The notes under the pieces are model-generated. The model was not told where the DNA came from. It did not search any database and saw only the letters and a list, made by a program, of their open reading frames with translations. A stretch of 64,000 nucleotides of DNA from Eutreptiella sp. 'Long Island Sound 2002' (Eukaryota > Euglenozoa > Euglenophyceae > Eutreptiales > Eutreptiaceae): the NCBI GenBank assembly GCA_964036045.1, contig OZ038379.1:20670476-20734475 (forward strand), given 5' to 3'. The translations under genes and the position numbers were made by a program. Positions 12,301-22,194 of this stretch are shown piece after piece (positions within the stretch are counted from its first letter, which is position 1; the number at the start of each line of letters is the position of its first letter).

Positions 12301-15300
12301 ACGTGCAACAAAATAGAATAAGTTGCGGATCTAACCAATCAGCTAATTCTTGGCTCGTTGAAAGGCATTCACTAATATTTGGAATTAAATGGCATTCAGA
12401 AACTGCATCACCAGATCGCTCTTCAAGAGCAAGAAGCTGCAGCGGTCTACTACAGCAGCTTCAAGGGGTTCCACAACGCCGCTGAATCCATCGAAGTGGC
12501 CAAACAATGCACATTTCCAAAACGCAGAGATTGCTAAGGGTCGCTGCTGAAAGAGTCAGATTGTTATTCCAAGGACGATGCTTGTGATTCCATTCTGTCA
12601 CACGTCATCGTTCTGGAAGTTTGTTGGGTCTGGCAGGTCTAGAATGTATGTAGTAACCAGTTTTACCTCAAACAGGTAATCGAGTTGGTAATGATGGTGC
12701 AAGTGCGATCGGCCAGGCCCTTGAAGTCAACAAGGCACTGACTATACTTCACCTCAATGGTATGCGCTGTGCATGTTTTGATTGCAGTAAGGGATATTTG
12801 GTGGAAGGTGCCCTAGTGGTAGTTGGGGGGATTGGGCGCTGCAGAGAAAAGGCGCTTGGCAGGTGGACAGATTGAAAGTTAACTGAGTTGGTGGCCGAGG
12901 CACAGTCCGATGTACTGCCTACTTTAGCACACCTATTACAGGGCCGTGGATGTTACCACACTTTGTCTATTTTGGTGCATGTCCCGGGGGGGGGGGGTGT
13001 CTGTGTGAATCGCGTCCCCAGCATAGACCCCCTCCCTAAGGTAGGCAAACTGTGATCGGCTGTGCGTTGCTGTGCTACCCTGTCGACCCTCTCCCCCTCT
13101 CCCCATCTATGTTCTCTGCCCCCCATTGCAACCCGTCCCTCCCTTGTTGACTGACCTGTGCTCAGGCCTGAATTAGAATATTTTTTTAGCCAAAGGTGTT
13201 GCCCAGCCCCCCCCCCCAACCCCACACACACACACCCTTCAAGCTCCCAGAACATCTTAGCTAAACAAGACAGTTTTTATTTTTCGGGGTTTTGTAGGTT
13301 CGTCCCATTCATTGAGGGTTAACACTGATTGCATTTGGGTTCCCGGGGACTGGGGGACTCGAACTTTCGCTTTAAGGGGGGGGGGGGGGTCACGGGTCCC
13401 CCTGGCTGGACCCCTCCGCCCCAAAAAAAAAGGCTCCCGTGATGGGACCCCGCAAAACCCACCTAGGGAGAACCGTGGTTACAATGGCGGTGGTATTTGA
13501 TTTTAAGGCACTTGGCCCCGGGTCATTTCCGGCCACACGGGTGCAGCTCCCCACCATGACCTTCCACAATCACCACACAGGCTTTCTGAGCTATGATCAG
13601 CCAGAGTCAAAGTCAAAAGTACAATCAGAGGCAGAGTCATAGTCGGAGTCAGAGTCGCAGTCAGAGTTAGAGTGAGAAGTGGCTATTTCACCTCTGCCTC
13701 CTCGTGGGTTGGGGTGAATGTGGCTACATAACTTCTGCCTTCTTGGGGTTCCCAACAAGGGGATTAATCAGAAGTGGTGACTTAGCCCCTACCTTCCCAG
13801 GGGCCCATATGTGGGTGGAATGGCTCCATAACTCCTGCTCAGGGGTCCCCAATGCTTAGCGCAGGGACGAAATCAGAAGTGGCTACTTACCCACTGCCTT
13901 CTCGGGGGCCCACATGCGGGTGGAATGGCTAAAAAGATGAATTGCATATTGTCCATGGACATAGTGCTGCATGCTGATGCATGCTGACAATACTAGGTTT
14001 GGGAAAGGATCATAATCATCTTGCCAGAGAGGCGATCCTCATATCTGAAGAACTATATGGCTCCTATCAACACACTAGTATCAACGGGCGCTGGCAATTT
14101 GACATTTGAACTTAAAAAACCTTTCGATGGGTACTGAAAGGAATGGGAAAATAAAGTAACTAGGGAAGTCAGTCTTTCGCTTTTGGGCGAGTGGGGATCA
14201 CGGGAGCCCCCCAAAACTGGGGTGGGGGTCTTGGAAAAGGCTCCCATGACAAGGACCATTATTGGGGATGCTTGAGAAAGCAGGGATTATGTAGCTATTC
14301 CGCCCACATGTGGGCCCCTGAGAAGGGGGTAAGTAGCCATTTCTGATTTTGTCTCCTTGTTGGGGACCACCTATAAGGCACGCGTTAAGTAGCCACTTTT
14401 GATTTTGTCCCTGCGCTGGAGCGTTGGGGACCCCTGAGAAGGCTTGGGCTGCTTTGTCCATGTGTTTTGCTTACCAAGACTTTGGGTGTTTGCTGTTACA
14501 CCGTCACTGGTGCCCTCGCCCCCCCCCCAGTCCAGACTCTCCACCCACCCCCAACCTCCCAAGCACAGCGTTGCTGGTACTCCATGCAGTCACCCTTGGA
14601 CGGGGTACCTGTACGCCCACAGCCGGACGGCCACCACCTTCCTTCCCCACCATTTCGCCGCTTCCATAGTTTGTCGTTACAAGCCGGGTGGGGGGGGGGG
14701 GAGACAGGCTGTGCACGCAGCAGGTTCCCCTAACTGTTTCGGTCACCCCTGAAATGAAGGAATATTGAGTGTGTCATCAGGAAAATGGAAAAGGGATCGG
14801 CTCCCCCTGTCCGATGCGATACGTTGGACTAGGTATGATAGTTACTTAGACCGCTTAAACTGCACCCCCCCCCTTTTTTGCACCCCAAAGAAGGCACAGG
14901 AGATGAATCTAATGGAATGCAGAATCCCCACATTTTCACATCAAAAACAACCATTCTGAATTGCCGTCATTTCAAAAATATTTCTTTGAGCCATCGTAGG
15001 TGCAGGCACCTTGGTTTACCAAAACAAGTTTTTTTTTCGGGTTTAGTGCGCTAGGCTTCATGCACTCAACTCTTTCAATGGGTGGTTTTTGTCCATGTGT
15101 TGTGCAAAGAAAATATGATGGCAACTGGTGTCCTCATATCTCGCTGAGTGCTCCAAACCTGAAGGTAGTGGTTGCTTTCACAGCATGAGTGCTCAAACGA
15201 TCAGTGTTTTTTGAAGGATGTTCCATTATGTAAGCGCTGATGCTGATATCTAACATGTGTCTTTTAGCCCCTCCTAAAGGATGGTTTTCAGGATTGTTTT

Positions 15301-15979
15301 TCATAGGAATGGGGTGCCCTTGCTCTTTCACACAACCTCCAGGGACGTGCTATGTCCAAAATGCTGTTCTACAGCCATACAAAGGGAAGAATACTATGCT
15401 TACGGTGTCACACAATGGGGATATGCCCCAGACGCATCAAACAAATGTTACTAGATGCAAGGCAGCATCAACATAGGCTACAAAAAGTGGAAAATATCCC
15501 TTTGAGTGCACAAGCCCTTGGGTGTCGAGGATTGCACATTTCTCAGGCAGTATCAAAACCAAGCAGTATCAAAACCATTGGTTCACAGCTTGTTCCCCCT
15601 TGACTGCATGCCCTTGCTGTGTCAAAAAAGCATCTCAAAGGGCACACTCGTACCAGTGGGCACTTTGTTGCCCGCAGCTCCCCTCCCACCCACCTCAAGA
15701 GGGTGAAAATGTTCATGTGGGAGTTATATTTGTATGGATTGCAGCTGAGCCTCCCTGATGAATGGGGTAATCTAGGGCAAGGTGTTCAGTTCCCCACTAC
15801 CTTCTGTCTTCTTGTGGGAGAGGATGCCATGCTCCATCAACTTGAACATGAACAGGCAACAGAGTTGGAAATGATGGTGCAAGTGCAATCGGCCGAGCCC
15901 TTGAGGTCAATGGGACGCTCACCGCCCTTTACCTAAATAGTATGTGCTGCAGATGTTTCGAAAGCTAGGCGATGTCTCA

Positions 15980-16028
<49 letters not shown>

Positions 16029-16888
16029 TGTGTGTGTGCTGGCGCATGCAAGTGTGAGAGCAGGTGTATGCCCTATGGTCGCATGCACCACTCGTACCGT
16101 GGCCAAAGGGGCTGTATCCTTCTGATTGAAAGGGGGCAATGGCTCTCACAGCCCAAGGGGGGAGCGATGCAAATGTTCCAACCGAGGGAGAACCACTCAA
16201 CTGGAATGCGAGTCTAGGGGGCAATCTTGGAGGAGTCAAATTGGTTGTAACACAGTCCACGATGGCAACCTGTGGTCTCAGCAAAGAATTGCACAGAGGT
16301 GGCTTTGATAGAGCCGCCTGTGACAGTCTTCTGCGCGCCATTTAGGATGAGGGTTGTGGTGGCAATGCCCCATCTGCATCATTGAACCTTTGTCCTTGCA
16401 GGCAACCAGGTTGGTGATGCCGCTGGTTCTGCTTTTTGCAAAGCTCTAGAAGTCAATAATACTATGAGGACCCTTCGCCTTGGTATGATTCTGCTTGCTG
16501 AGCAGTGCAGGGACTGTGGGAGTAAGGCAGCCATGGCAAGGGAAGTGGTCTGCGAAATGTGTTACCGTTGCTATCGGAGTGATTGTCCAAGGAGGGCAGG
16601 CCTGTTGGTCTACAGCAGGTCTACAAGCAATTGTGTTGGGGAGGGTGTTTTGTGTGTGGGCAGGGTATGGTTCAGGGAGTCCCTGGGCTGCTGAGCACGG
16701 CCCACGTGGTGTTCCGTGGGGCAAGCCACCACCACAGAAAAACAAGGAGCAGCACAAAAGGATTTGCCGCCTGTGCTACTGTGTGAACAGGGAACATTGG
16801 CCAGTCAATGCAGAAGGACATTGACACAGCTTTGGAAAGCAACGGAGTGGGCGTCAGAGGGCACAGAGAAGGAGAAGAATGGAAGTAA
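237..16888 (+). CDS. Leucine-rich repeat protein gene, 3' part (nine exons; 5' end lies outside the window)
   Basis: Eight small exons plus a terminal exon can be read: 237-320, 1367-1450, 1875-1958, 3333-3416, 11652-11735, 12676-12759, 15856-15939, 16402-16482 and 16791-16888. The first seven are exactly 84 nt, the eighth is 81 nt. Each starts after AG, ends before GT, and is bounded by phase-1 introns, so every exon is a symmetrical module coding for one LRR of 28 (27) residues. The repeat consensus is GNxIGxDGAxxIGRALEVN followed by xxLxxLxLxG, the ribonuclease-inhibitor / NLR type. Such LRRs build a curved protein-binding surface; no partner or enzymatic domain is visible. The last exon continues in the same phase and ends in TAA after a charged tail. 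The gene must extend to the left of base 1. Introns range from about 0.3 to 8.2 kb. The cellular role is unknown. Exon identity is strong; that all exons form one transcript is inferred from phase and strand. Confidence 0.85.
1367..1450 (+). CDS. LRR exon 2
   Basis: 84-nt exon after CTGCAG and before GTGCGTGG. It encodes (D)NFIGPDGAHAIGRALEVN and then TLATLYLN. Phase 1-1, same frame as its neighbours. Confidence 0.85.
1875..1958 (+). CDS. LRR exon 3
   Basis: 84-nt exon after TCGCAG and before GTATGTGG. It encodes (G)NEIGDHGAGSICRALEVN and then ALRTLHLE. The last base is A rather than the usual G, so the junction codon differs from the Gly seen at most other joints. Confidence 0.82.
3333..3416 (+). 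CDS. LRR exon 4
   Basis: 84-nt exon after TTTACAG and before GTATGCGG. It encodes (G)TAIGAAGASGIGRALEIN and then ALTTLKVG. It is separated from the next LRR exon by 8.2 kb of intron that contains the satellite block. Confidence 0.83.
4480..4740 (+). repeat. Dispersed repeat with telomere-like start, copy 1
   Basis: A TTAGGG-like stretch (about 4500-4545: AGGGTTGGGGG, GTTAGGGTCAGGG) is followed by a segment with TGGACAAAATTTTCC, CTATGGAG, CCCATGGACTCC, CTAACTGTTGGC and CTAGGACC. The same landmarks occur in the same order on the opposite strand at 17265-17540, again next to telomere-like repeats. It is therefore a dispersed element linked to telomere-like DNA. It sits in the long LRR intron. 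Confidence 0.6.
7098..7155 (+). repeat. TTGCTGC / TTGCTTGC microsatellite at the end of satellite unit 1
   Basis: A run of TGCTTGC / TGCTGCT units just before GCCAAACCTGTTAGGTCC. The same run closes unit 2 (about 8668-8706) and, reversed, opens the inverted unit (about 9740-9786). Its copy number differs between units, as expected for slippage. Confidence 0.8.
7245..8770 (+). repeat. Longest satellite unit with four ~142-166-bp internal steps
   Basis: This unit holds repeated copies of a sub-unit whose anchor is a CATTTCACTTGTTTGTGCACC-like phrase shortly before GGTCTAGGATCATTTTTG, GACCCATTTTTGG and CAAGGCATTTTG. Anchors lie near 7525, 7691, 7851 and 7993 (steps of about 166, 160 and 142). 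In the next unit they lie near 9074, 9235 and 9396 (161, 161). The sub-repeat of about 162 bp within a larger unit is a higher-order arrangement. Confidence 0.75.
11063..11651 (+). other. Intron rest with a dispersed C-rich repeat
   Basis: Around 11080-11250 the stretch GTGGTTAGAGGGTGGGCAAGG, GAGCCTGTTATTGACC, CGCCCCACCTGGAGCCCC and two long C tracts resembles 17690-17740 and 17980-18110, where the same phrases recur in slightly changed form. The rest holds nothing recognisable. Confidence 0.5.
11652..11735 (+). CDS. LRR exon 5
   Basis: 84-nt exon after TTTGCAG and before GTATGCAG. It encodes (G)NGICADGAGKIGRALEVN and then VLKTLDLA. It keeps phase 1 despite the very large preceding intron. 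Confidence 0.85.
12676..12759 (+). CDS. LRR exon 6
   Basis: 84-nt exon after CAAACAG and before GTATGCGCTG. It encodes (G)NRVGNDGASAIGQALEVN and then ALTILHLN. Very close to exon 7, which suggests these two arose by a recent exon duplication. Confidence 0.85.
13678..14460. repeat. Imperfect inverted repeat, arms about 190-250 bp, spacer about 340 bp
   Basis: Left arm 13678-13935 and right arm about 14270-14460 are reverse complements in large part. Shared phrases are GGGCCCACATGTGGG, TGGAATGGCT, GGGGTCCCCAA, GCGCAGGGAC and AATCAGAAGTGGCTACTTA. Each arm is itself built of ~85-bp internal repeats. The same repeat family occurs near 18890, 48890-49025 and 49985-50060. No transposase frame lies between the arms, so it could be a foldback / MITE-like element or two opposed copies. 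Confidence 0.65.
15856..15939 (+). CDS. LRR exon 7
   Basis: 84-nt exon after GAACAG and before GTATGTGC. It encodes (G)NRVGNDGASAIGRALEVN and then TLTALYLN. The first half is almost identical to exon 6 at protein level. A (GA)n microsatellite begins 44 bases into the following intron. Confidence 0.85.
15983..16024 (+). repeat. (GA)n microsatellite
   Basis: About 21 uninterrupted GA dinucleotides in the intron following LRR exon 7. Confidence 0.95.
16402..16482 (+). CDS. LRR exon 8 (one codon shorter)
   Basis: 81-nt exon after CTTGCAG and before GTATGATT. It encodes (G)NQVGDAAGSAFCKALEVN and then TMRTLRL. It lacks one residue at the end of the repeat, as expected for a module next to a capping region; the phase is unchanged. 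Confidence 0.78.
16791..16888 (+). CDS. Terminal exon of the LRR gene
   Basis: After the acceptor GTGTGAACAG, the phase-1 frame gives (G)NIGQSMQKDIDTALESNG and a charged tail (VGVRGHREGEEWK), then TAA at 16886-16888. The start still resembles the GNxIG of the LRR modules, and frame and phase agree with exon 8. No AATAAA is seen just downstream. This exon is inferred from phase and resemblance only, so it is less certain than the LRR exons. Confidence 0.65.
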
Positions 16889-17264
16889 TTGCCAAGGAAT
16901 GAGACTCATTTAATGGTCGGACCTCTCCAGGGATGCATATTCGTAAGCCCCAATTAGCTCCAGATGTGGGCTGGGTACTTTTCCCAATACCTTCCCAGTA
17001 TCTGGAATGTATTTCGTTATGCACCAGACATCAGACAGAGGAGGAAGGGGATGTGACCATTTGCAGCGCGCCAGCGCAGCAAAATGTTGATGGGGAATGA
17101 ACACTATGTGCTCTTTTGTTCCTGATCTCCCAGACTCATCCATCGAGAACCCAAAGCCCTGTTTGGGTCACATCTGAGTAAATGTATATGCATCTGCTGG
17201 ACCAATGCATTCCAGTGTAACTGAGTTAAAAGCCCACAATCAGGGGTCCAGGAAGCATTGCATT

Positions 17265-17540
17265 GTCATTGTACAGACATGGAAAGGCGGGGGGCGCTCC
17301 GCAGGTCCTAGGACACCCCGGCCAACAGTTAGTTGCTAAAGGTACTTGCCTATGGAGTCCATGGGCGCCAAATGCGCCTCCAGGAAAGTTTTGTCCACTT
17401 TACACTCCAGCAGTAACCTTAACCCCAACCCTGACCCTAACACCAACCCCAAGCCTAGTCCCAGCCTTCACCTTAACCCCACCCTAGCCCTAACCTTAAC
17501 CCTAAGGTAGGGTTAGGGCTAGGGTTAGAGTTAGTGTTGG
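17265..17540 (-). repeat. Telomere-like palindrome joined to dispersed repeat copy 2
   Basis: From about 17413 the strand carries degenerate CCCTAA units, which turn into TTAGGG units after a centre near 17507 (CCTAAGGTAGGGTTAGGG). The outer part 17265-17400 is the reverse complement of the segment at 4545-4740. The order CCCTAA then TTAGGG is opposite to that of a simple end-to-end chromosome fusion. Confidence 0.75.
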
Positions 17541-18715
17541 GGTCCAAAGTGGAGAGCAATGATGTGGCAACAGGCAGCCAAGAACAATATTTTGAAGGTC
17601 TTGTTCAGCCTAACCAGCATGGCTGGTGTGGCCGAACCAACTACCTGTAAAGGTTAGGGTTGCTTTAGGGTGATGGTTTGGGTTGGGGTGCACAGATCAT
17701 GGTTAGAGGGAGGGCAAGGAGAGGTTAGGGGCAGCGTAGAATTAATTGCTGGCCAGGCCGCTGGCAGGATGGTAAATTTACATCTCATAGCGTAATTTTT
17801 ACCAAAATGCCAGTTTGGGGGCCATGGCCGTGTTTTTAGGTGTAAATTCGGTGTAAATTGGTGTAGATTGCTATTTGTGTACTGCTTGATGATGGATTTG
17901 GGCCTCTTTGTCTTCCAACGTGCGTGCTTTTTGTCATTTTGTTCACATTCCGGTTACTCTTTGGTCTTTATTTCAAGGCTGGTTTGGGGAGCCCCTTATT
18001 CACCGACATTTGGCCTTCAAGGCATGTAACCCCCCTCCCCCAATTGCCCCTCCTGGACCCCACAAAAATTTGTCAAGGGCATAAACCCCCCCCAATTGGG
18101 GGGGGGGGGGGCACCCTTAAAACCACCCTTTTGGAGGTATACAACCACCCTGGGGTGGTTTTTTGGCACCAGGACCACAAGTGATGCAACAAAGCAATGA
18201 AAAGCAGTTTGCACAATGCACTCTACGCAAGGTGAAACAATGAGGGGGTGACCCATGACCCTGCCTGAGTTCACAGGTGAAGCCATTGATGTGCACAATG
18301 TTCAATTGTTCCCCCTCCTGTGGCTGTGGTGAGCACCACAGCTTTTTTGTGCCTGGGGGGCACAACTGACAGATAACAAGTAGTCTGCTGCTGATTTCAA
18401 TTCTTCTGAAATTTTTGGTCGGTTGTTGAACTGGTTGTTCAATAGAAGTTTGGGGAAGGTTTCAAGAGCAGGGATGTGGGGTGTTAACGAGTATGTTGGC
18501 CTGTGGCTGACTGATGAAATACACAAGTTGGGTTTTTTCAACACACGACAATTCCATGATGCCCACCACCGTGGCGAACCGCACCCACACCCCGTTGCCA
18601 AAGCAGGTTTTGTCTCAAGCCCTGTCGCAATCCTCTGACCCTGGAACCCAAACGATGTCTGAAACTCCATTGTAGAGCCCATGTGTAAATTTGTCCCCAG
18701 CCACATCAGACATCC
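17541..18715. other. No gene recognised
   Basis: This stretch has a C-rich dispersed repeat (17690-17740 and 17980-18110, related to 11080-11250), a G tract at about 18100, and open frames on both strands without recognisable domains. One of them, on the + strand near 18423-18638, follows no supported splice signal. Confidence 0.4.
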
Positions 18716-18719
18716 TGCA

Positions 18720-18860
18720 AGAGATTGGCCAGGAAAAAAAATTTGGATGCGAAAATATTTTTGCCGCACTAAAAAAGATAGCGCCTCTAAAAAAAAAACA
18801 ATAGAAATCGTCTAAAAGTTCCAAATCCAATCTAAATTTTTCTCAATAGCACCGGAAGGT
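18720..18860. repeat. A-tract array, left type (copy 1)
   Basis: Short units of CTAAAAAAA / TATTTTT with GATGCG, GCACTAAAAAAGATAGCGCC and CCTCTAAAAAAAAA. The same types of unit are at 34150-34430. It lies 0.4 kb before the right-type array at 19239-19420, an order repeated at 34.15 and 35.83 kb. Confidence 0.6.
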
Positions 18861-18879
18861 CTACGGCCCACAATTGGGC

Positions 18880-19110
18880 CAATTGGCTACATCAACCCTG
18901 CCTTCTCGGGTTCCCCATGGTGGGGAGGAATCGGCCGAGAAAAAGAGTGCATGTTCCGAAAAATGTGGGCAAAAAGGTAGACACCAGTGAAACACGGAGA
19001 ATCCCAAAATGCCATAGCCCCAATGCATCCAAACCTGCTACGAAACAAGCATGATGCCCAAGGTACCACAAAGTAAGAATTTCTACTACGACACCAACTC
19101 AAGGGGCCTG
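18880..19110 (+). repeat. Dispersed repeat, related to 48880-49250 and 28690-28790
   Basis: Shares TGCCTTCTCGGGTTCCCC, CCATGGTGGGGAG, CCTAAAATGCCATA-like, CCCCAATG and GATGCCC...GTACC phrases with 48975-49200. The GATGCCCC/GTATCCCA part also occurs near 28713 just before the LTR element. No coding frame. Confidence 0.55.
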
Positions 19111-19420
19111 GGGGGGGGGGGGGGTCACAATAAAAGTGGCCGCATAATCTTTGCCATCATGTGGTCCCGGCACGCAACCCATGCACCCCAGGCACTACTT
19201 TCCCGCACAAGTACCCGGGATTTGTCCATGACTAGTTTTTGACCACTTCTAAAATTTGCGGCATCCGCTTTAAAAAAAAAGAAAATCTGCGCAGAAAAAA
19301 CAATGCGCGGGTATTTCTTATGGGCGCATAAACCTCTTTTAGGGCGGAATGTTTTTTATTGCAGATCTTTTTTTTGGCGCACAACATTAAACCTGCAAAA
19401 AAATAAACCACTTGTAAAAA
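19110..19420 (+). repeat. A-tract array, right type (copy 1)
   Basis: After a G tract the phrases CATGTGGTCCC, CACAAGT, TTTTTGACCACTTC and TAAAATTTGCGGCAT lead into A/T-tract units with GCGCAGAAAAAA. The segment 35718-36040 has the same order (GGTCCCC, CACAAGTGCC, TTTTTACCACTTC, TAAAATTTGCGGCAT, GCGCAGAAAAAAA) in the same orientation, so both are copies of one element. Confidence 0.65.
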
Positions 19421-19779
19421 AATACACGACTGTCATGGCCAGATGGGATTTGGACAGCTTGGTTACCGTGGTTAGCAACGAAATTGTTTCAAGTAAGCAC
19501 GAAGCAAAGCGCAACACCAAAATAATGTGTCGAAAGTTGCAGGACACAAAGAGATTTTCTTATGTTTGCACCCTTTTTGTGTTCTTGATCACATCCCATT
19601 TACAGCAATTCTTCATGACACATTTAAGATGTTGTACGTATGTCTTCGTTGTTGTCTCTTTTTGTGCAAGGAAGATGGTTCCCCGATCATCCGGGAAATT
19701 TTCGCACCCCTAAGCTTGCTGAAATGTCTGTCACGAGTCACCTTGCTTTAAAATTACCGGCCAGGGTGCATTGCTTTTG

Positions 19780-21420
19780 CGCAATTAGAAATCCACCAAC
19801 TTTTGCGTAGTCTCAGCTGCGCCATTTGTTTGGTGCAATGGGACATGCGCACCCTTTGCGCAATTGGGGCTATACCAATTTGGCAGAGCCCCAAGTGGGC
19901 CACTTTTGAGCAATTCAAATGCACCTACAAAAAAGTGGTGCTTCAACAACGCCACTTTTGCACCGTTGTAACTACACCTTTTTTGAGCAGTTCCAAGTGC
20001 GCTGTTTTGGAACAAATCAATGTGCGCCACTTTTTTGCACCTGCAAGGGCGCAAATTTTGTGCCACTACAAATGTTCCATATTAGCGTTCCTATAACCTT
20101 CAAACTTTTGTGCAATTGGTACGGCACCATTCTTCATCAATTCCAACCCAGAGACTTTTGCGCAGCTGCAACTAGGGTTTGGAACCGATTTTGCCAAGTA
20201 ATCGGAGAAACCGGTTATGGGCAATGGTCGAGGGTTCTTTTGGAAATAAGGGGCACAATCGGTTTTGTTGAAAACCAGCTTTAGTGCATTAATCGTTGCG
20301 GGTGCAATCTGTCAGGATTACTTTCACCAATACGTTGTGTCCAGTTTTTGCATCATGAATAGGCTTCGGTAGCCACAACCGAAAGTTGATGGTAAAACAT
20401 ACCTTTATACATACTATTGACCCTTGCTCCGTAACTCGTATGGTGTCCTCTGTCATAGATTGCAAGAAATTGAGTGATGGAGGGCAATGAATCGGAAAAA
20501 CCGTTTAGTTTGAAACACATTTATTAGAAAAACCTGTTGTGTTGGTAAAATTGGGCGTCAAAAACCGATCATATTCCAAAGTACCAGGTTCCAAACCCGA
20601 ACTGCAACTACGCAACTTTTGCGCAAATGGATTTGCACCACTTCTCAGAAATTAGAAGCCGTGTTTTCCAACTATACCACCTTTGGGTAGCTTCAATTCT
20701 GCTACTTTGGCACAATGGGAAACTTTTGCGCAACTCAAACTGTCCAATTTTGGTGTACTTCTCACTGTGTCACTTCCGCATTCTTGGGACTTTGCAACTT
20801 GGGGGCAATTCAAACGTGGCGACTTTTATGGAGATCTAGCAGTGCCACTTTTGCGCAATCCGAACCGCGGTATTTTAGTAACTTCGAACTACGCTACTTT
20901 TGCACATTTCAAGCTTAGCATTGCGCGGTTGGGACCGTGAATATGATGCGCAATTCTAACCACGGAATTATTAAGAAATTGCGCATCTTTAGGGCAATTT
21001 CAAGTGCGCCACATTCTTGCAGCTGACGCTACGCCAATTTTACGCACATGGAAGAAAGCACCCTGGACGCGGTTCCGGCTACCAAATTTTTTGCACCATT
21101 CCGGCTGCCCAAGTATTGCACCGCTTAAACGGCGCAACTTTGACGCGGCCGCAAATGCACCACTTTTGCACCACCAGAAACATGCTTCTTTTTGCGTAGT
21201 TGCCACTTCACAAGTTTTGTACATAGTCCATTGCACCGCATTTGCGTAGTTCTAACTGCGCCACCGTTTTGCAATTCGAACTGCGCAACTTTTCGGCATT
21301 CAAAAATGTGCAGCTTTTGCGAACTACCCAATGCGCCACAATTGCGTTGCTGCCACTATGCTACTTTTGCGCAATTGTACTTGGGCCACTTTTGCGCAAC
21401 TGGAACTTCGTAGCTCCGAA
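19780..21420 (+). repeat. Degenerate short tandem array built on TTTTGCGCAATTNNAACTGCGCCAC
   Basis: Dozens of variants of CACTTTTGCGCAATT and AACTGCGCCAC alternate over about 1.3 kb (19780-20170, 20600-20940, 20975-21420). Local period is about 25 bp (for example 21363 to 21388), otherwise roughly 25-35 bp. The interval 20290-20590 is not part of it. Open frames here follow the repeat and are not taken as genes. Confidence 0.75.
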
Positions 21421-21675
21421 TGGGCCGGCCAAATCTTGGAAAGACACCGTAAACCGGATTGGGACATGATGGTTGATACCTACACTAAAGCTCGCGCTCT
21501 CCTCGGGATCACACTTTTGCAGTGGATACAAACCCTCTTGCAGCATGGCGGGTTGATAGCGATGGCCTGCAGCATTATGGACGAAACCCCATGTGTCTAC
21601 CTTACCTTTTGTGCTAAACTTAACGCTATCCTGTATGCTCACGCAGATTGTCCCACTAGTAGACCAAGAAATGGG

Positions 21676-21860
21676 GTCAAAAAATCTGCATCCAACGTGG
21701 TCGCTACCTTATGCATAGATTTGAGGAATACATTGGGAAAATCCGGTGGCTGCGACACGCCACAGGCCTACCGCGCGACGCACGTTGGTCATCAGCACAT
21801 TTGTACCACAAACGAGATATTGGTTGTTCCATATGTACTCCGACAGAGTCCCTGTTGCTC
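21676..21860 (+). pseudogene. Possible relic of a non-LTR retrotransposon reverse transcriptase (C-terminal end)
   Basis: One frame reads RYLMHRFEEYIGKIRWLRHA followed by TGLPRDARW. This resembles the short GxxRWxGHxxRxPxxRW region after the reverse-transcriptase thumb of LINE-like ORF2 proteins. The catalytic YxDD block is not visible upstream, so at most a remnant is present. The assignment rests on this single motif. Confidence 0.3.
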
Positions 21861-22194
21861 TCAGAACAGGGTACGAACATGACCTCAGAGCTACTCCATA
21901 CACGATGGTATGGCACATGTTTCTGCAACTACTACCCGGCACTCCTACGCCCTTTCCCCGTAGGTCATCAGGTGGTCCAATCACACAACATGTACATGAA
22001 CACACCTACAGACCGTGCTGTTTTGTCCAAATGTATGAAGAATGCTAGCTTTCCCCGACCTTAAGTCTTGTATGCTGCACTCACGAAGTCAACCACCAGT
22101 GTTAGTGAAACGTTACCTAGACTTTCTACCTCTTTTTTAAACCATGTCAACACCTTCAGAGTTCGCTGCGGTTCATCGTGGCTGCATATTTACA

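Larger units (their letters stand above)
11736..15855 (+). other. Introns between LRR exons 5, 6 and 7: microsatellites and an inverted repeat
   Basis: Contents include a GTGTGCG-rich run near 11970-12032, C/G tracts near 12987, 13203 and 13376, a GAGTCA-type run at about 13604-13675, and the inverted repeat listed separately. At 12408-12525 one frame (QIALQEQEAAAVYYSSFKGF and onward) follows a possible acceptor and looks protein-like, but has no continuation that I could find. It is not called a gene. Confidence 0.5.

Noticed and set aside
17400-17545. Telomere-telomere fusion scar
   Set aside because: A fusion gives TTAGGG then CCCTAA on one strand; here the order is CCCTAA then TTAGGG.
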